From an uncultured Collinsella sp. (lineage in GTDB: Bacteria; Actinomycetota; Coriobacteriia; Coriobacteriales; Coriobacteriaceae), in assembly GCA_902470095.1 (NCBI GenBank), contig CABRFG010000001.1:1-64000 (forward strand): a DNA stretch of 64,000 nt. Reading direction: 5' to 3'. Below the pieces are notes generated by a model. It had not been told where the DNA came from and did no database searches. It saw only the letters and a program-made list of their open reading frames with translations. Shown here in pieces: positions 1 through 8,952 of this stretch (position 1 is its first letter; every line of letters starts with the position of its first letter). The position numbers and the translations under genes were made by a program.

Positions 1-1122
1 CAAACCGACTCCGGCATACACAACAACGGTCAGTGCCACGACGACGCCGATGTTCATGCTTGCGGCCGTCATCGAGATAACAGTCTGCCCCACGGCGATC
101 AGGGCAAAGCCGACCGGCAGCAGCGGCCATGCGCCACGGGCGTCCATCACGCGTCCGCCCGCAATCGAGGTCACGGCATTGCAGGCAATCGCCGGCAAAA
201 TGAGCAAGCCCGCAACAAGGGCGGTCATGCCGTATGCGCCCTCAAAATAGAGCGGCAACAAAACGCTCATCGAGAACGTCGTCATCATCGACACCACCAC
301 AAGCAGGCACGCAGGCCAAAAACGAACGCTCGCCATGGGACGCACGTTAAGCACCGGATGCTCGAGCTTGAGCTGGCGGGCCGCAAACAGGCCGAGCAGC
401 ACAATGGCGGCGAAGAGCGTCGCGATGCCGGCAATCAGATTGGTCGAGAACTCGCCTACGGAATACACAAATGCCGTAATACCGGCAGCGAGCAAAACAA
501 CCGACAGAATATCAAGCGTGGTGTTCGAACGCTCTCCGACATTCTGGACAAGCTTTACGCCCGCCGCAGCGACCACAATGCCGCCCACCAGCGGCACTAC
601 GAACACCGCCCTCCAGCCAAACAACGTGCACATAAGACCGCTGATCACGGGCCCAAACGCCGGCCCCAGCGTAATGCAGGCACCGCCCAGGCTCAGATAC
701 AGACCGAGCTTCTCGCGCGGGGCGCAAGACAGTACCACGTTCATCATGAGCGGGAACAAAATGCCCGATCCTGCAGCCTGCAAAATACGGCTTGGCAGCA
801 AAACGCTAAACGACGGAGCGAACAGGCACAGGACTTCGCCGGCGACCATGCATCCGCATGCGAAGAACAGCAGCTTGCGCGTCGAGAAACGGCCGGACAG
901 AAAGGCCATGATGGCCGTAAAGATCGACGTCACGATCATGTAGCCCGAAACGAGCCACTGCGCCGTGGTGGCACTCGCCGAAAAGGCCGCCATAATGTCG
1001 TGCAGCGCCACGTTAACGATGTTCTCGTTAAACGCGGCAACAAAGGCTGCAGCATACATTACGACGAGAATCGCCGAGGCTGTCGACGGTGATTGAGTTT
1101 GCTTTTGGGATTTGGTCCCCAT
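1..1122 (-). CDS. MFS drug exporter, DHA2 (EmrB/QacA) type, 3' end cut by window
   Basis: I translated the minus strand directly; it is open from ATG at 1122 to base 1 (374 codons, no stop), so the C-terminus lies outside the window. A ribosome site (GAGGAAGGA) lies just upstream. The protein starts with a short polar tail, then successive membrane helices. The first carries FNENIVNVAL, close to the DHA2 TM1 signature, and helix 2 has TTAQWLVSGYMI. LPSRILQAAGSG and a motif-C-like stretch, LGPAFGPVISG, follow; both are typical of proton-driven drug antiporters. The family has 14 helices and exports hydrophobic compounds. The substrate cannot be told from sequence. Confidence 0.9.
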   Translation of the reverse strand, partial: MGTKSQKQTQSPSTASAILVVMYAAAFVAAFNENIVNVALHDIMAAFSASATTAQWLVSGYMIVTSIFTAIMAFLSGRFSTRKLLFFACGCMVAGEVLCLFAPSFSVLLPSRILQAAGSGILFPLMMNVVLSCAPREKLGLYLSLGGACITLGPAFGPVISGLMCTLFGWRAVFVVPLVGGIVVAAAGVKLVQNVGERSNTTLDILSVVLLAAGITAFVYSVGEFSTNLIAGIATLFAAIVLLGLFAARQLKLEHPVLNVRPMASVRFWPACLLVVVSMMTTFSMSVLLPLYFEGAYGMTALVAGLLILPAIACNAVTSIAGGRVMDARGAWPLLPVGFALIAVGQTVISMTAASMNIGVVVALTVVVYAGVGL

Positions 1123-1326
1123 GAAATTCCTTCCTCTTAGAACGACAATCGCATCGCCCCAGAGGAACGGTCCAGGGCGAAAATGAGCCCTAGACTTACG
1201 CCAGACGCCGTACACGACGAATCTGACAACATGGTCCAACGTCGAAAGATTGTAACGCGGACGCGCAGCTTTCCTTCCGCGCTATTATTAAAAGTCCACG
1301 AAAGCATGAGACATGAGGAGCCCGCC

Positions 1327-1737
1327 ATGATTAAGCCCATCATGAAATCCGAGTTCTTTTTACGCCTGCCTTCCGAAGACGCGGGACCCGACGACGCCGT
1401 GATCGGGCAAGACCTCCTGGATACGCTCCACGAGCATGAGCACGAGTGCGTGGGCCTCGCTGCCAACATGATCGGCGTGCGCAAACGCGTCATCTGCGTA
1501 AAAGACGGCAACAGGGCGCTGCTCATGTACAACCCGCAAATTCTTGAGCAGGTCAACGCCTACCAGACGAGCGAAGGGTGCCTCTCGTTGGCCGGCGAGC
1601 GTCCCTGTACCCGCTATCGCCGCATTAAGGTTGAGTATTTGGACGAGAACTTCGTCCACCGCATCAAAAACTTCTCGGGCTACACCGCCGAGATCATCCA
1701 ACACGAAATCGACCACTGCAACGGGATAGTGATCTAG
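1327..1737 (+). CDS. def: Peptide deformylase family protein
   Basis: 136 residues. An in-frame ATG exists at 1183, but ATG 1327 is preceded by GAGGAG and starts MIKPIMKSEFFL, so I use it. All three deformylase motifs are visible: GLAANMIG (motif 1), EGCLSL with the metal-binding Cys, and HEIDH with the two metal His and catalytic Glu. The family removes the N-formyl group from nascent proteins using Fe2+. The protein is shorter than classical Def (about 165 residues) and ends right after motif 3, lacking the usual C-terminal helix. A second homologue lies at 8953-9372 on the other strand. Stands alone, followed by a strong terminator. Confidence 0.88.
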   Translation: MIKPIMKSEFFLRLPSEDAGPDDAVIGQDLLDTLHEHEHECVGLAANMIGVRKRVICVKDGNRALLMYNPQILEQVNAYQTSEGCLSLAGERPCTRYRRIKVEYLDENFVHRIKNFSGYTAEIIQHEIDHCNGIVI

Positions 1738-1752
1738 TTCCGCCGATTCAAG

Positions 1753-1789
1753 AAAGCTCCCTGCAGCAAAACAACTGCAGGGAGCTTTT
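1753..1789. terminator. Bidirectional intrinsic terminator
   Basis: Perfect 14-bp stem (AAAGCTCCCTGCAG at 1753-1766 with its complement at 1775-1788), 8-nt loop, then T residues on the plus strand and A residues on the far side. It sits between the convergent deformylase and XRE-aminotransferase genes and can serve both. Confidence 0.9.
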
Positions 1790-1812
1790 CATAGTGCGGA
1801 GCTTCTATCCCA

Positions 1813-3333
1813 CTAGCTCTGGCGGTAGTGATCAAAGAAGTCGGCGAGGTCTTCGAGCGACTCTTTGAGTACTTCCATGCGCGGCAGGTACACGATGCGG
1901 AAGTGGTCGGGATCGGCCCAGTTAAAGCCGCCGCCGCGCGTGATCAGGATTTTCTTCTCGTGCAGCAGGTCGAGGGCAAACTGCTCGTCATCGGTGATGT
2001 TGAACTTTTTAACATCCATCTTGGGGAAGATATAGAACGCCGCACGCGGCTTGACCACCGAGATGCCGTCGATCTTGCTGAGCGCCTCATACACAAAGTT
2101 GCGCTGCTCGTAGACACGGCCGCCGGGACGGATGTAGTCGTTGACGGACTGATGTCCACCGAGTGCCGTCTGGACGATCGACTGGGCCGGCACGTTGGAG
2201 CACAGGCGCATGTTCGAGAGCATGTTGATGCCCATGATGAAGTCGCTCATGCAGCGCTGGTTGCCCGAAAGCACCATCCAGCCAATGCGATAGCCCGCGA
2301 TCATATGCGACTTGGACAGGCCGCTAAACGTAATGCAGGGCAGATCGGGGGCGAGCGATGCAATGGAGACATGCTCGTAGCCGTCCATGCACAGGCGGTC
2401 GTAGATCTCATCGGCAAAAATCATCAGCTGATGCCTGCGTGCAACCTCGACGATGCCCTCGAGCACCTCGCGCGGATAGACGGAACCCGTGGGGTTGTTG
2501 GGGTTGATGATGACGAGGGCTTTGGTCGCGCTCGTGATCTTGGACTCCATATCCTCCAGATCGGGATACCAATCCGCCTGCTCATCGCACAGATAGTGCA
2601 CGGGATGGCCGCCGGCAAGGGTTGCGCACGCCGTCCAGAGCGGATAGTCGGGGCTGGGGATCAGAATCTCGTCGCCATTGTCGAGCAGCGCGTTCATCGA
2701 AAGCTGAATGAGCTCGGACACGCCGTTGCCTGTGTAGATATGCTCCATCTGAACGTTGGGCAGACCCTTGATCTGCGAATACTGCATAATCGCCTTGCGC
2801 GCGGAGAACAGGCCGCGCGAGTTGGAATAGCCCTCGCAGTCAGGCAGCTGCTGGCGCATGTCCTTGATAACCTCGTCGGGCGTGCGGAAACCGAAGGGCG
2901 CCGGGTTGCCGATATTGAGCTTGAGGATGCGCTCGCCTTCGTCCTCCATACGGGCAGCCTCGTCGACGACGGGGCCGCGCACGTCATACAGAACGTTCTC
3001 GAGTTTGGTGGATTTGGAAAAAGTACGCATGGTGGTGCTCCTTGGAATTTGAGCTGAGGGATGGGGTTCGGGCTTGGAAACGTTGCGGGACGATGATGCC
3101 TCGCCCTGATCGGCGTAACCGGCGAGCAGCCAGGTAACATCGACCTCCAAGATGCGGGCGAGCAGCTCTGCCACATCGCGCCGCGGAATCGTCTTGCCGC
3201 TCACATATTGGCTCATCTGACTCTTGCCGAGTTTTTTGCCGAGCATCTCCGATGCGCGGATTACGTCCGACTGGCGAACGTCGCGATCGGACATAGCCTG
3301 TCGCAGGCGATTACTAAACGTCTCTTGGGCCAC
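1813..3333 (-). CDS. XRE-family HTH domain fused to class I aminotransferase (AlaA-like)
   Basis: 506 residues from GTG 3333, chosen because AAGGAGG lies 5 nt upstream; the longer ATG reading at 3384 would run through the operator-like palindrome. Residues about 3-75 form a Cro/CI-type helix-turn-helix (RQSDVIRASEML, KSQMSQYVSGKTIPRR). After a Ser/Pro-rich linker, about 107-506 is a complete fold-type I aminotransferase: NPNNPTG, DEIYDRL, and SGLSKSHMIAGYRIGW with the PLP lysine. The enzyme half begins MRTFSKSTKLENVLYDVRGP, like free-standing alanine/pyruvate transaminases of the AlaA group. The fusion suggests a PLP- or amino-acid-sensing regulator, or an enzyme that controls its own transcription. 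It differs from MocR regulators, which use a GntR domain. Confidence 0.92.
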   Translation of the reverse strand: MAQETFSNRLRQAMSDRDVRQSDVIRASEMLGKKLGKSQMSQYVSGKTIPRRDVAELLARILEVDVTWLLAGYADQGEASSSRNVSKPEPHPSAQIPRSTTMRTFSKSTKLENVLYDVRGPVVDEAARMEDEGERILKLNIGNPAPFGFRTPDEVIKDMRQQLPDCEGYSNSRGLFSARKAIMQYSQIKGLPNVQMEHIYTGNGVSELIQLSMNALLDNGDEILIPSPDYPLWTACATLAGGHPVHYLCDEQADWYPDLEDMESKITSATKALVIINPNNPTGSVYPREVLEGIVEVARRHQLMIFADEIYDRLCMDGYEHVSIASLAPDLPCITFSGLSKSHMIAGYRIGWMVLSGNQRCMSDFIMGINMLSNMRLCSNVPAQSIVQTALGGHQSVNDYIRPGGRVYEQRNFVYEALSKIDGISVVKPRAAFYIFPKMDVKKFNITDDEQFALDLLHEKKILITRGGGFNWADPDHFRIVYLPRMEVLKESLEDLADFFDHYRQS

Positions 3334-3354
3334 AGGAACCTCCTTGCTGGCAAA

Positions 3355-3436
3355 GTTCAATTTATAGAACACGAATTGAACCAAGGTTCAATTTAGCAAG
3401 CAGTATAGCGCCGTACCTCATTCGAAAGTTCAATTT
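3355..3436 (-). promoter_or_regulatory. Operator-like region: palindrome plus three GTTCAATTT repeats
   Basis: Three copies of GTTCAATTT start at 3355, 3386 and 3428. The middle one is the right arm of a 20-bp palindrome, 3374-3393 (AATTGAACC, 2-nt centre, GGTTCAATT). On the minus strand TTGAAC and TATAAA elements lie within it, 19 nt apart, just upstream of the GTG at 3333. The likely binder is the XRE domain encoded immediately downstream. That is inference. Confidence 0.7.
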
Positions 3437-3495
3437 CATAAGAAAACGTACCGAACTCCGAGATTTGCCCAAAGCGGACAATGACGTGCACGCGT

Positions 3496-4353
3496 TTAGA
3501 GGTATTCAAGGAATCGAGCGGCGGCAAGCGAAACGTCAGCCGTGCGATATATCGCATTGATCTGCCGATGGGGATGCCCCTCGAGCGGACGCACGGCAAC
3601 ATCGAACTGACAGCGGCGCAAGATGAGCGCAGGAAGAACGCTCACGCCCAGGCCATCCTCCACCATAGCCATAATCGCATAGTCATCCCAGGTCGACAGC
3701 TTGGAGCGCACCGTCAGCCCCGCCCGACGAAACAGCGGCGTAATCTCATCATCGGTGCCGCGTTCCAGCAGAATAAACTGCTCGTTGGCCAAATCGGCAA
3801 GGGAAACGACCTCCGCGGTGGCAAGCGAGGAGTCCGCTGGCACCACGGCCATCAGCTCGTCTTGCACCAACGGCCGCGACGCCATGCCGGCGCCGCGTGG
3901 CTCACGCGGGATAAAGCCCAGGTCACAACGACCCTCAGCCACCCATTGTTCAATCTCTGAGTAATCGCCCATCAGCAGCTCGTAATCGACATCCGGATGA
4001 TCGGCGCGAAAGCGCGCAATCACCGGCGGCAGCACGTGGGTCGCCACACTCGAAAACGTACCGATGCAGATTTTGCCGCGCATGAGTCCACGCATCTCAT
4101 CCACCCGTCGCTGCAGGCGGCCAAACTCTTCGCATAACGCCTCGACTGCCGGCATGACCTGCCGCCCGTCGGCAGAAAGCACTACGCCCTCGCGGCTTCT
4201 ATCGAGCACTTTAAAGCCCCAATCGGCCTCAAGATCGGCCACCATGCGGCTCACGCCCGATTGCGAATAGCTCAGGCGCTCGGCAGCACGCGTAAAGCTT
4301 CCGGCGCGCACCGTCTCCAGCAGCACCTGCATCTTTTGAATATTCGTTTCCAC
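3496..4353 (-). CDS. LysR-family transcriptional regulator
   Basis: 285 residues from GTG 4353, which has GGAGG a few bases upstream; the ATG at 4374 lacks one. The N-terminal winged HTH is clear (LLETVRAGSFTRAAERL, YSQSGVSRMVADLE), followed by the two-lobed effector domain (GKICIGTFSSVATHVLP; DLGFIPREP; VEDGLGVSVLP). Divergent from an EamA transporter, with an inverted repeat between them, so it most likely controls that exporter and itself. Effector unknown. The same LysR/EamA arrangement recurs at 50385-52312. Confidence 0.93.
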   Translation of the reverse strand: METNIQKMQVLLETVRAGSFTRAAERLSYSQSGVSRMVADLEADWGFKVLDRSREGVVLSADGRQVMPAVEALCEEFGRLQRRVDEMRGLMRGKICIGTFSSVATHVLPPVIARFRADHPDVDYELLMGDYSEIEQWVAEGRCDLGFIPREPRGAGMASRPLVQDELMAVVPADSSLATAEVVSLADLANEQFILLERGTDDEITPLFRRAGLTVRSKLSTWDDYAIMAMVEDGLGVSVLPALILRRCQFDVAVRPLEGHPHRQINAIYRTADVSLAAARFLEYL

Positions 4354-4425
4354 GGCACCCCTCCACCTTTGCATGAGTTTTTCTCATTCTATCCATGCAT
4401 TATATTCGCTTTTCTTCTAAAGCCA

Positions 4426-4442
4426 GTTCACCCATAGTGAAC
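4426..4442. promoter_or_regulatory. Inverted repeat, probable LysR binding site
   Basis: GTTCAC-N5-GTGAAC, perfect 6-bp arms, in the 118-bp region between the divergent LysR gene (start 4353) and the EamA gene (start 4472). Position and dyad shape fit a LysR activation site. Confidence 0.6.
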
Positions 4443-4471
4443 ATGCTCGGATATAGAGGGGATGTCAGCGC

Positions 4472-5383
4472 ATGAACAACGGACTGCTTACGTACTTAGC
4501 AGCATTGCTATTGTTTGGCTCCAACGGCATCATCGCCGCTGCCATCGCGCTGCCGAGCTCCGATATCGTGCTACTACGCACGTTTTTGGGCGCACTCTCG
4601 CTTGTCACCATCCTCGTCATCACCCAACGCCATAAGCTGCAGGTGCCATCTCGCCCCCGCGAAGCCGCAGCCCTCCTCCTCTCGGGAGCCGCGCTGGGCG
4701 CCAGCTGGATTTTTCTGTTCCGCGCCTACCAGACGATCGGCGTCGGCGTATCCTCGCTGCTGTACTACTGCGGCCCCATCATTGTCATGGCGCTCTCCCC
4801 GCTCATCTTTGGCGAAAAGCTGACCGGCGGCAAAATCGCCGGGTTTATCGCCGTCGCCTGCGGTGCTTTTCTCATTGCAGCACAAGGTCTAGGCGGCAAT
4901 ATGCCCATTGCGGGTATCGCCTGCGGCATCGCCTCGGCATTTTGCTATGCGCTGATGGTCATCGCCAGCAAGGGCGCGCCACACATCGAGGGCCTCGAGA
5001 ATTCCACGCTCCAGGTGAGCGCCGCCTTTGTAACCGCGTTGATCCTTACGCTCTTCACGCAGGGTGCCCCCTCGTTCCTCTCCCCCAGCATTGCCGCCGG
5101 CATCGATTGGCGCGCCGTTGCCATGCTCGGCATTGTCAACACCGGCATTGGCTGCCTGCTCTACTTTAGTGCTGTCGCCAAGCTGCCCGTCCAGACCGTC
5201 GCCGTCGTCGGCTACCTCGAGCCGCTTTCGGCCGTCGTGTTCTCGGCCGTCCTTTTAGGCGAAGCCATAACACCGGTCCGTCTGATGGGTGCCGCACTTA
5301 TCATCGGCGGCGCGCTCTTTTGCGAACTCGCCGGTAAACGTGCAGGCACCAAAGCAGGCATCGCCCAAACGGCACGTGCCTAA
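4472..5383 (+). CDS. EamA/DMT-family membrane transporter
   Basis: 303 residues, ten predicted helices made of two EamA repeats. The first half has SGAALGASWIFLFRAYQTI and YYCGPIIVMALSPLIFGEKL; the second has LGIVNTGIGCLLYFSAVA and YLEPLSAVVFSAVLLGE, both standard for the family. These proteins usually export amino acids or other small metabolites; the substrate is unknown. GAGGGG lies about 11 nt before the ATG. Divergent from a LysR regulator. Confidence 0.93.
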   Translation: MNNGLLTYLAALLLFGSNGIIAAAIALPSSDIVLLRTFLGALSLVTILVITQRHKLQVPSRPREAAALLLSGAALGASWIFLFRAYQTIGVGVSSLLYYCGPIIVMALSPLIFGEKLTGGKIAGFIAVACGAFLIAAQGLGGNMPIAGIACGIASAFCYALMVIASKGAPHIEGLENSTLQVSAAFVTALILTLFTQGAPSFLSPSIAAGIDWRAVAMLGIVNTGIGCLLYFSAVAKLPVQTVAVVGYLEPLSAVVFSAVLLGEAITPVRLMGAALIIGGALFCELAGKRAGTKAGIAQTARA

Positions 5384-5422
5384 AAGTCCCTGCTTTGAAA
5401 TGTTATCTGCGCAAACAGCTAC

Positions 5423-5441
5423 TCCCCAGATGGGGATTATT
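5423..5441 (+). terminator. Weak terminator-like hairpin after the EamA gene
   Basis: TCCCC-AGAT-GGGGA followed by TTATTGT. Only five base pairs, so termination may be partial. Confidence 0.35.
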
Positions 5442-5496
5442 GTCTAAAACACCCCGATGTGCCAAACTGCTCTTATATGCATAAAGATGGCATAAA

Positions 5497-5520
5497 GGCC
5501 TACTGCTCTTGGCAGAGGCC
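5497..5520 (+). promoter_or_regulatory. Hairpin directly before the kup start
   Basis: GGCCT, a bulged A, CTGC, loop TCTTG, then GCAGAGGCC: nine base pairs with one bulge, ending 20 nt before the chosen GTG at 5541 and 2 nt before the alternative ATG at 5523. It could affect ribosome access to kup. It does not look like a complete c-di-AMP (ydaO) riboswitch. Confidence 0.5.
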
Positions 5521-5540
5521 GGATGTCCAAGGGAGTCCAC

Positions 5541-7772
5541 GTGGCACACAACAAGCTGGAGGCAAGCCTCCAAGACCAGCGTAGTCAGAGCGGACATGGC
5601 GCCATCCCCCTCTCCGCTGGCATGCTGCTCGTAACACTCGGCGTCGTCTATGGCGACATCGGCACGAGCCCCATGTACACCATGAAATCAATCGTCGCCA
5701 ACAACGGCGGCATCGGCACCGTCAGTGAGGACATGATCCTGGGCGCGCTCTCGCTCGTCATCTGGACCATGACGCTCGTGACCACGGTCAAGTACGTGGT
5801 AATCGCCATGAAGGCCGATAACCATAACGAAGGCGGCATCTTCGCCCTGTTCAGCCTCGTACGCAAGGTGGCACCGTGGCTGATTCTGCCCGCCATGATC
5901 GGCGGCGCAGCGCTGCTTGCCGACGGCATCCTCACCCCCGCCGTCACGGTCACCACAGCCATCGAGGGTCTGCGCACCATCGAATGGGGCCATGCGCTGC
6001 TGGGCGACGGCCAGACCAACGTCATCATCATTACCATCATCATTATCTGCGGTCTGTTTGCCATGCAGCGCGCCGGCACCTCGTCAATCGGGAAGCTGTT
6101 CGGCCCGCTTATGACGCTATGGTTCCTGTTCCTGGCGGGCGCCGGCCTGTTCAACATGCTCGGCAACCTGTCCATCCTGCGCGCACTCAACCCCATCCGC
6201 GGCATCATGTTCCTGTTCTCGCCCATCAACCATTCGGGCATCATGGTGCTCGGCTTTGTCTTCCTGTCGACGACCGGCGCCGAGGCCCTCTACTCGGACA
6301 TGGGTCACGTGGGCAAGGCTAACATTTACGCATCCTGGCCATTCGTAAAGGCGGCCCTCATCCTTAACTATCTGGGTCAGGGCGCTTGGCTGCTTGCCAA
6401 TAATTCCAATCCCCAGATGCTCGCGATGGACATCGTCAACCCGTTCTATATGATGCTCCCCGAGCCCCTGCGCCCCTTTGCCATCGTGCTTTCGGCCGTA
6501 GCGGCCATCATCGCCTCGCAGGCGCTCATCACCGGCTCGTTCTCGCTGGTATCCGAGGCCACGCGTCTCAACCTTATGCCGCACCTGCGCATCCACTACC
6601 CCAGCGACACCAAGGGCCAGCTCTATATTCCGCTCGTCAACAACATCATGTGGGTCGGCTGCATCTTCATCGTGCTGCTGTTCCAAAACTCCGAGCGCAT
6701 GGAGAGCGCCTACGGCCTCGCCATTACCGTGACCATGCTCATGACCACGACGCTTTTGACGAGCTATATCGCCGGCATTCTCAAGCACAAGCTGGGCGCC
6801 TGCGTCTTCGCCCTGCTCTTTGGTGCCATTGAGCTGTGCTTCTTCGCTTCGTGCCTCACCATGTTCTTTGACGGCGGCTACGTCATGATCTTCCTGGCCG
6901 CACTGCTGTTCGGCCTTATGTACGTGTGGCGTCGCGGCACCGCCATCGAGCGCACGCAGACGATTCTGCTGCCCGTCTCCAAGTACATCGACCAGCTCAA
7001 TCGCCTGCGCAATGACGAGACCTATCCCGTGCTCGCTGACAATCTGGTATTTCTCACCAACAGCCCCGACCCGCTCACGCTCGACCGCGACGTGCTCTAT
7101 TCCATCCTGGACAAACACCCCAAGCGCGCCAAGGCATATTGGTTCATTAACGTGCACGTTACCGACGAGCCCTATACGCACGAGTATTCCGTCGAGACCT
7201 TTGGCACGGACTTTTTGTTCCGCGTGCGCTTGGACCTGGGTTTTAAGGTCAATCAGCGCATCAACGCCTACCTGCGCCAGATCGTTGGCGACCTGATGGC
7301 ATCGGGTGAGCTGCCGCCGCAACATCACACCTACTCCATCTACGAGACCCGCGGCAACGTGGGCGACTTCCGTTTTTGCATGCTGCGCAAGATGCTTGCA
7401 CCCGAAACGGACATCAACCGCAACGACCACCGTGTGATGGCCATCAAGTACGCCGTCCGCCGCGCCTGCGGAAGCCCGGCACGCTGGTACGGTCTCGAGA
7501 ACTCGGCCATCATCATCGAGTACGTGCCCCTCTTTGCCCGCATGCGTCCGGCCGTCAAACTTGTGCGCACCCAGGTGCCGCTCGAGATCTTGATCGAAGA
7601 GGCCGAGGAAATGGAAGTCGACATCTTCTCGGACGACCTGGTCAACGGCAACGAAGCCGGTAAGGACATGAACGTCGATCCCACCGAGCTGCTCGAGAGC
7701 GTCGCCGATACGCCCGAACAGCAACAGCTCGACGGCCTCGAGAGCGAACAACTCAACGACGCCAACTTCTAG
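5541..7772 (+). CDS. kup: Potassium uptake protein Kup
   Basis: 743 residues from GTG 5541, preceded by AAGGGAG at good spacing; an in-frame ATG at 5523 would add six residues with a poorer site. The family start is clear: GVVYGDIGTSPMYTMKSI, then NHNEGGIFALFSLVRK. About 12 helices run to residue 465, followed by a cytoplasmic domain of some 270 residues (VFLTNSPDP, YWFINVHVTDEPYTHEYSV). It imports K+, probably with protons. The acidic, Gln/Glu-rich last 40 residues are longer than usual. Single-gene unit with a hairpin leader and strong terminator. Confidence 0.97.
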   Translation: MAHNKLEASLQDQRSQSGHGAIPLSAGMLLVTLGVVYGDIGTSPMYTMKSIVANNGGIGTVSEDMILGALSLVIWTMTLVTTVKYVVIAMKADNHNEGGIFALFSLVRKVAPWLILPAMIGGAALLADGILTPAVTVTTAIEGLRTIEWGHALLGDGQTNVIIITIIIICGLFAMQRAGTSSIGKLFGPLMTLWFLFLAGAGLFNMLGNLSILRALNPIRGIMFLFSPINHSGIMVLGFVFLSTTGAEALYSDMGHVGKANIYASWPFVKAALILNYLGQGAWLLANNSNPQMLAMDIVNPFYMMLPEPLRPFAIVLSAVAAIIASQALITGSFSLVSEATRLNLMPHLRIHYPSDTKGQLYIPLVNNIMWVGCIFIVLLFQNSERMESAYGLAITVTMLMTTTLLTSYIAGILKHKLGACVFALLFGAIELCFFASCLTMFFDGGYVMIFLAALLFGLMYVWRRGTAIERTQTILLPVSKYIDQLNRLRNDETYPVLADNLVFLTNSPDPLTLDRDVLYSILDKHPKRAKAYWFINVHVTDEPYTHEYSVETFGTDFLFRVRLDLGFKVNQRINAYLRQIVGDLMASGELPPQHHTYSIYETRGNVGDFRFCMLRKMLAPETDINRNDHRVMAIKYAVRRACGSPARWYGLENSAIIIEYVPLFARMRPAVKLVRTQVPLEILIEEAEEMEVDIFSDDLVNGNEAGKDMNVDPTELLESVADTPEQQQLDGLESEQLNDANF

Positions 7773-7792
7773 CGACGTCACAAATCGACGAC

Positions 7793-7830
7793 AGCGGCCC
7801 TGCATCTCACGGGAGACGCAGGGCCGCTTT
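7793..7830. terminator. Intrinsic terminator between kup and the bile salt hydrolase gene
   Basis: Perfect 11-bp stem AGCGGCCCTGC (7793-7803) with GCAGGGCCGCT (7818-7828), 14-nt loop. Only a short T tract follows on the plus strand. Shared by convergent genes. Confidence 0.85.
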
Positions 7831-7851
7831 GCATTGCAGTAAAGCTAACGG

Positions 7852-8817
7852 CTACGAACGACGCGGCTCGGGAACCACGAGCCTATCGGGGCTCGCGCCC
7901 TCGGCATCCATCAGGCTCACGTAGCGAATCGACGGATCCCCATACATCGCGTAGTAATAATTGCCCGTGCGCGCGCTAAAGCATCCGGTATAGATAGTCT
8001 TCTCGAACTTGCCATCGCCCATCCTGGACGCCCCCTCAATCATCACCACGCCCTCGAGTGAACGGAACATGCGGACGACGTTTTCGGTCTCGCTCTCCTT
8101 TTGCGGGTAATTGGCATTGAGGTACGCCGCCTTTACAAAACGGCTCGGCGAATAGCAGTCACCCGGAATACCGCGCATGCCGGCACCCGCGCCATAGGGC
8201 TTGAGCTCGGCGCCACGCCATGTCGCCGTCTGCGGAAAATCGCTTGTGGCCGTGATATAGGTGCGCAGGTTTTCCATGTGCCACGGGAAGGTGGGCTGAT
8301 TGGCAAGGGTGTCGACCGGATCGTCGTATACATGCAGGCCGTCAGCCATCATCTCGACCACGATGCTACGCTGGCTGTCGCCGATAATCCAATGGAGCAG
8401 CGACACGCCCAGCCCCTCTCCTGCAGATTTAGCAACAATCACCGTATCGCGCAGCGCAGCCTCGACCTCGTCGACCGTCGAGAACGTCGCTGCCACCCAC
8501 AGGGGAAACTCATAGGCCGCGATATTGGTCTTGCCGTCGACAGGGTCCTCGGCATACTCGGCATAACCCGGGAAATTGAGGCCCGCCACGGCGAGGCCCG
8601 CATCGTTGCCGCAATCGAAGAACATGGGATAGTTCTTGTAATCGATGCACATACCGATCACCGCGTGTGCCGCTGTCGCGTCGTCGATAAACGAATACGG
8701 AATGTGAAACCCGCGCGGCATCACGCGAACCTGTTGGCCGTAGTCAAAGCTCCAGTCGAGGTTGCGGCCCAGATACATGTGGCCAGAATCATCGGTAAAT
8801 CGAATACTCGTACACAT
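7852..8817 (-). CDS. bsh: Choloylglycine hydrolase family, probable bile salt hydrolase
   Basis: 321 residues from ATG 8817, with GGAGG just upstream. The longer reading from 8880 is rejected because the mature enzyme must begin with Cys2 after Met removal: the start reads MCTSIRFTDD. The catalytic set expected for this Ntn-hydrolase family is present: Cys2, Arg18 and Asp21 (GRNLDW), Asn81 (GLNFPGYA), Asn173 (LANQPTFPWH) and Arg226 (GDCYSPSRF). It would hydrolyse the amide bond of glycine- or taurine-conjugated bile acids in the cytoplasm; penicillin V acylase activity is the main alternative. No transporter or bile-inducible genes lie next to it. Confidence 0.9.
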   Translation of the reverse strand: MCTSIRFTDDSGHMYLGRNLDWSFDYGQQVRVMPRGFHIPYSFIDDATAAHAVIGMCIDYKNYPMFFDCGNDAGLAVAGLNFPGYAEYAEDPVDGKTNIAAYEFPLWVAATFSTVDEVEAALRDTVIVAKSAGEGLGVSLLHWIIGDSQRSIVVEMMADGLHVYDDPVDTLANQPTFPWHMENLRTYITATSDFPQTATWRGAELKPYGAGAGMRGIPGDCYSPSRFVKAAYLNANYPQKESETENVVRMFRSLEGVVMIEGASRMGDGKFEKTIYTGCFSARTGNYYYAMYGDPSIRYVSLMDAEGASPDRLVVPEPRRS

Positions 8818-8952
8818 AGCGCCTCCTAGCTTCACGTTCTCGCTAAGTTCATTGTCACCAAACAAAAAGGCGCTAAACACAAAAGCCCGGACATGACAAC
8901 AACGTCATACCCAGGCTCAAAGACCGCAAATTCGGTCCCCAATTGAACCGCT

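Noticed and set aside
1137..1556. Minus-strand 139-codon frame between the MFS and deformylase genes
   Set aside because: Overlaps the deformylase coding strand on the opposite side and carries no motif.
6117..7805. A 562-codon open frame on the minus strand under kup
   Set aside because: Antisense shadow caused by high GC; the plus strand carries the full Kup protein with all its motifs, and the shadow is rich in His/Val/Gly with no domain.
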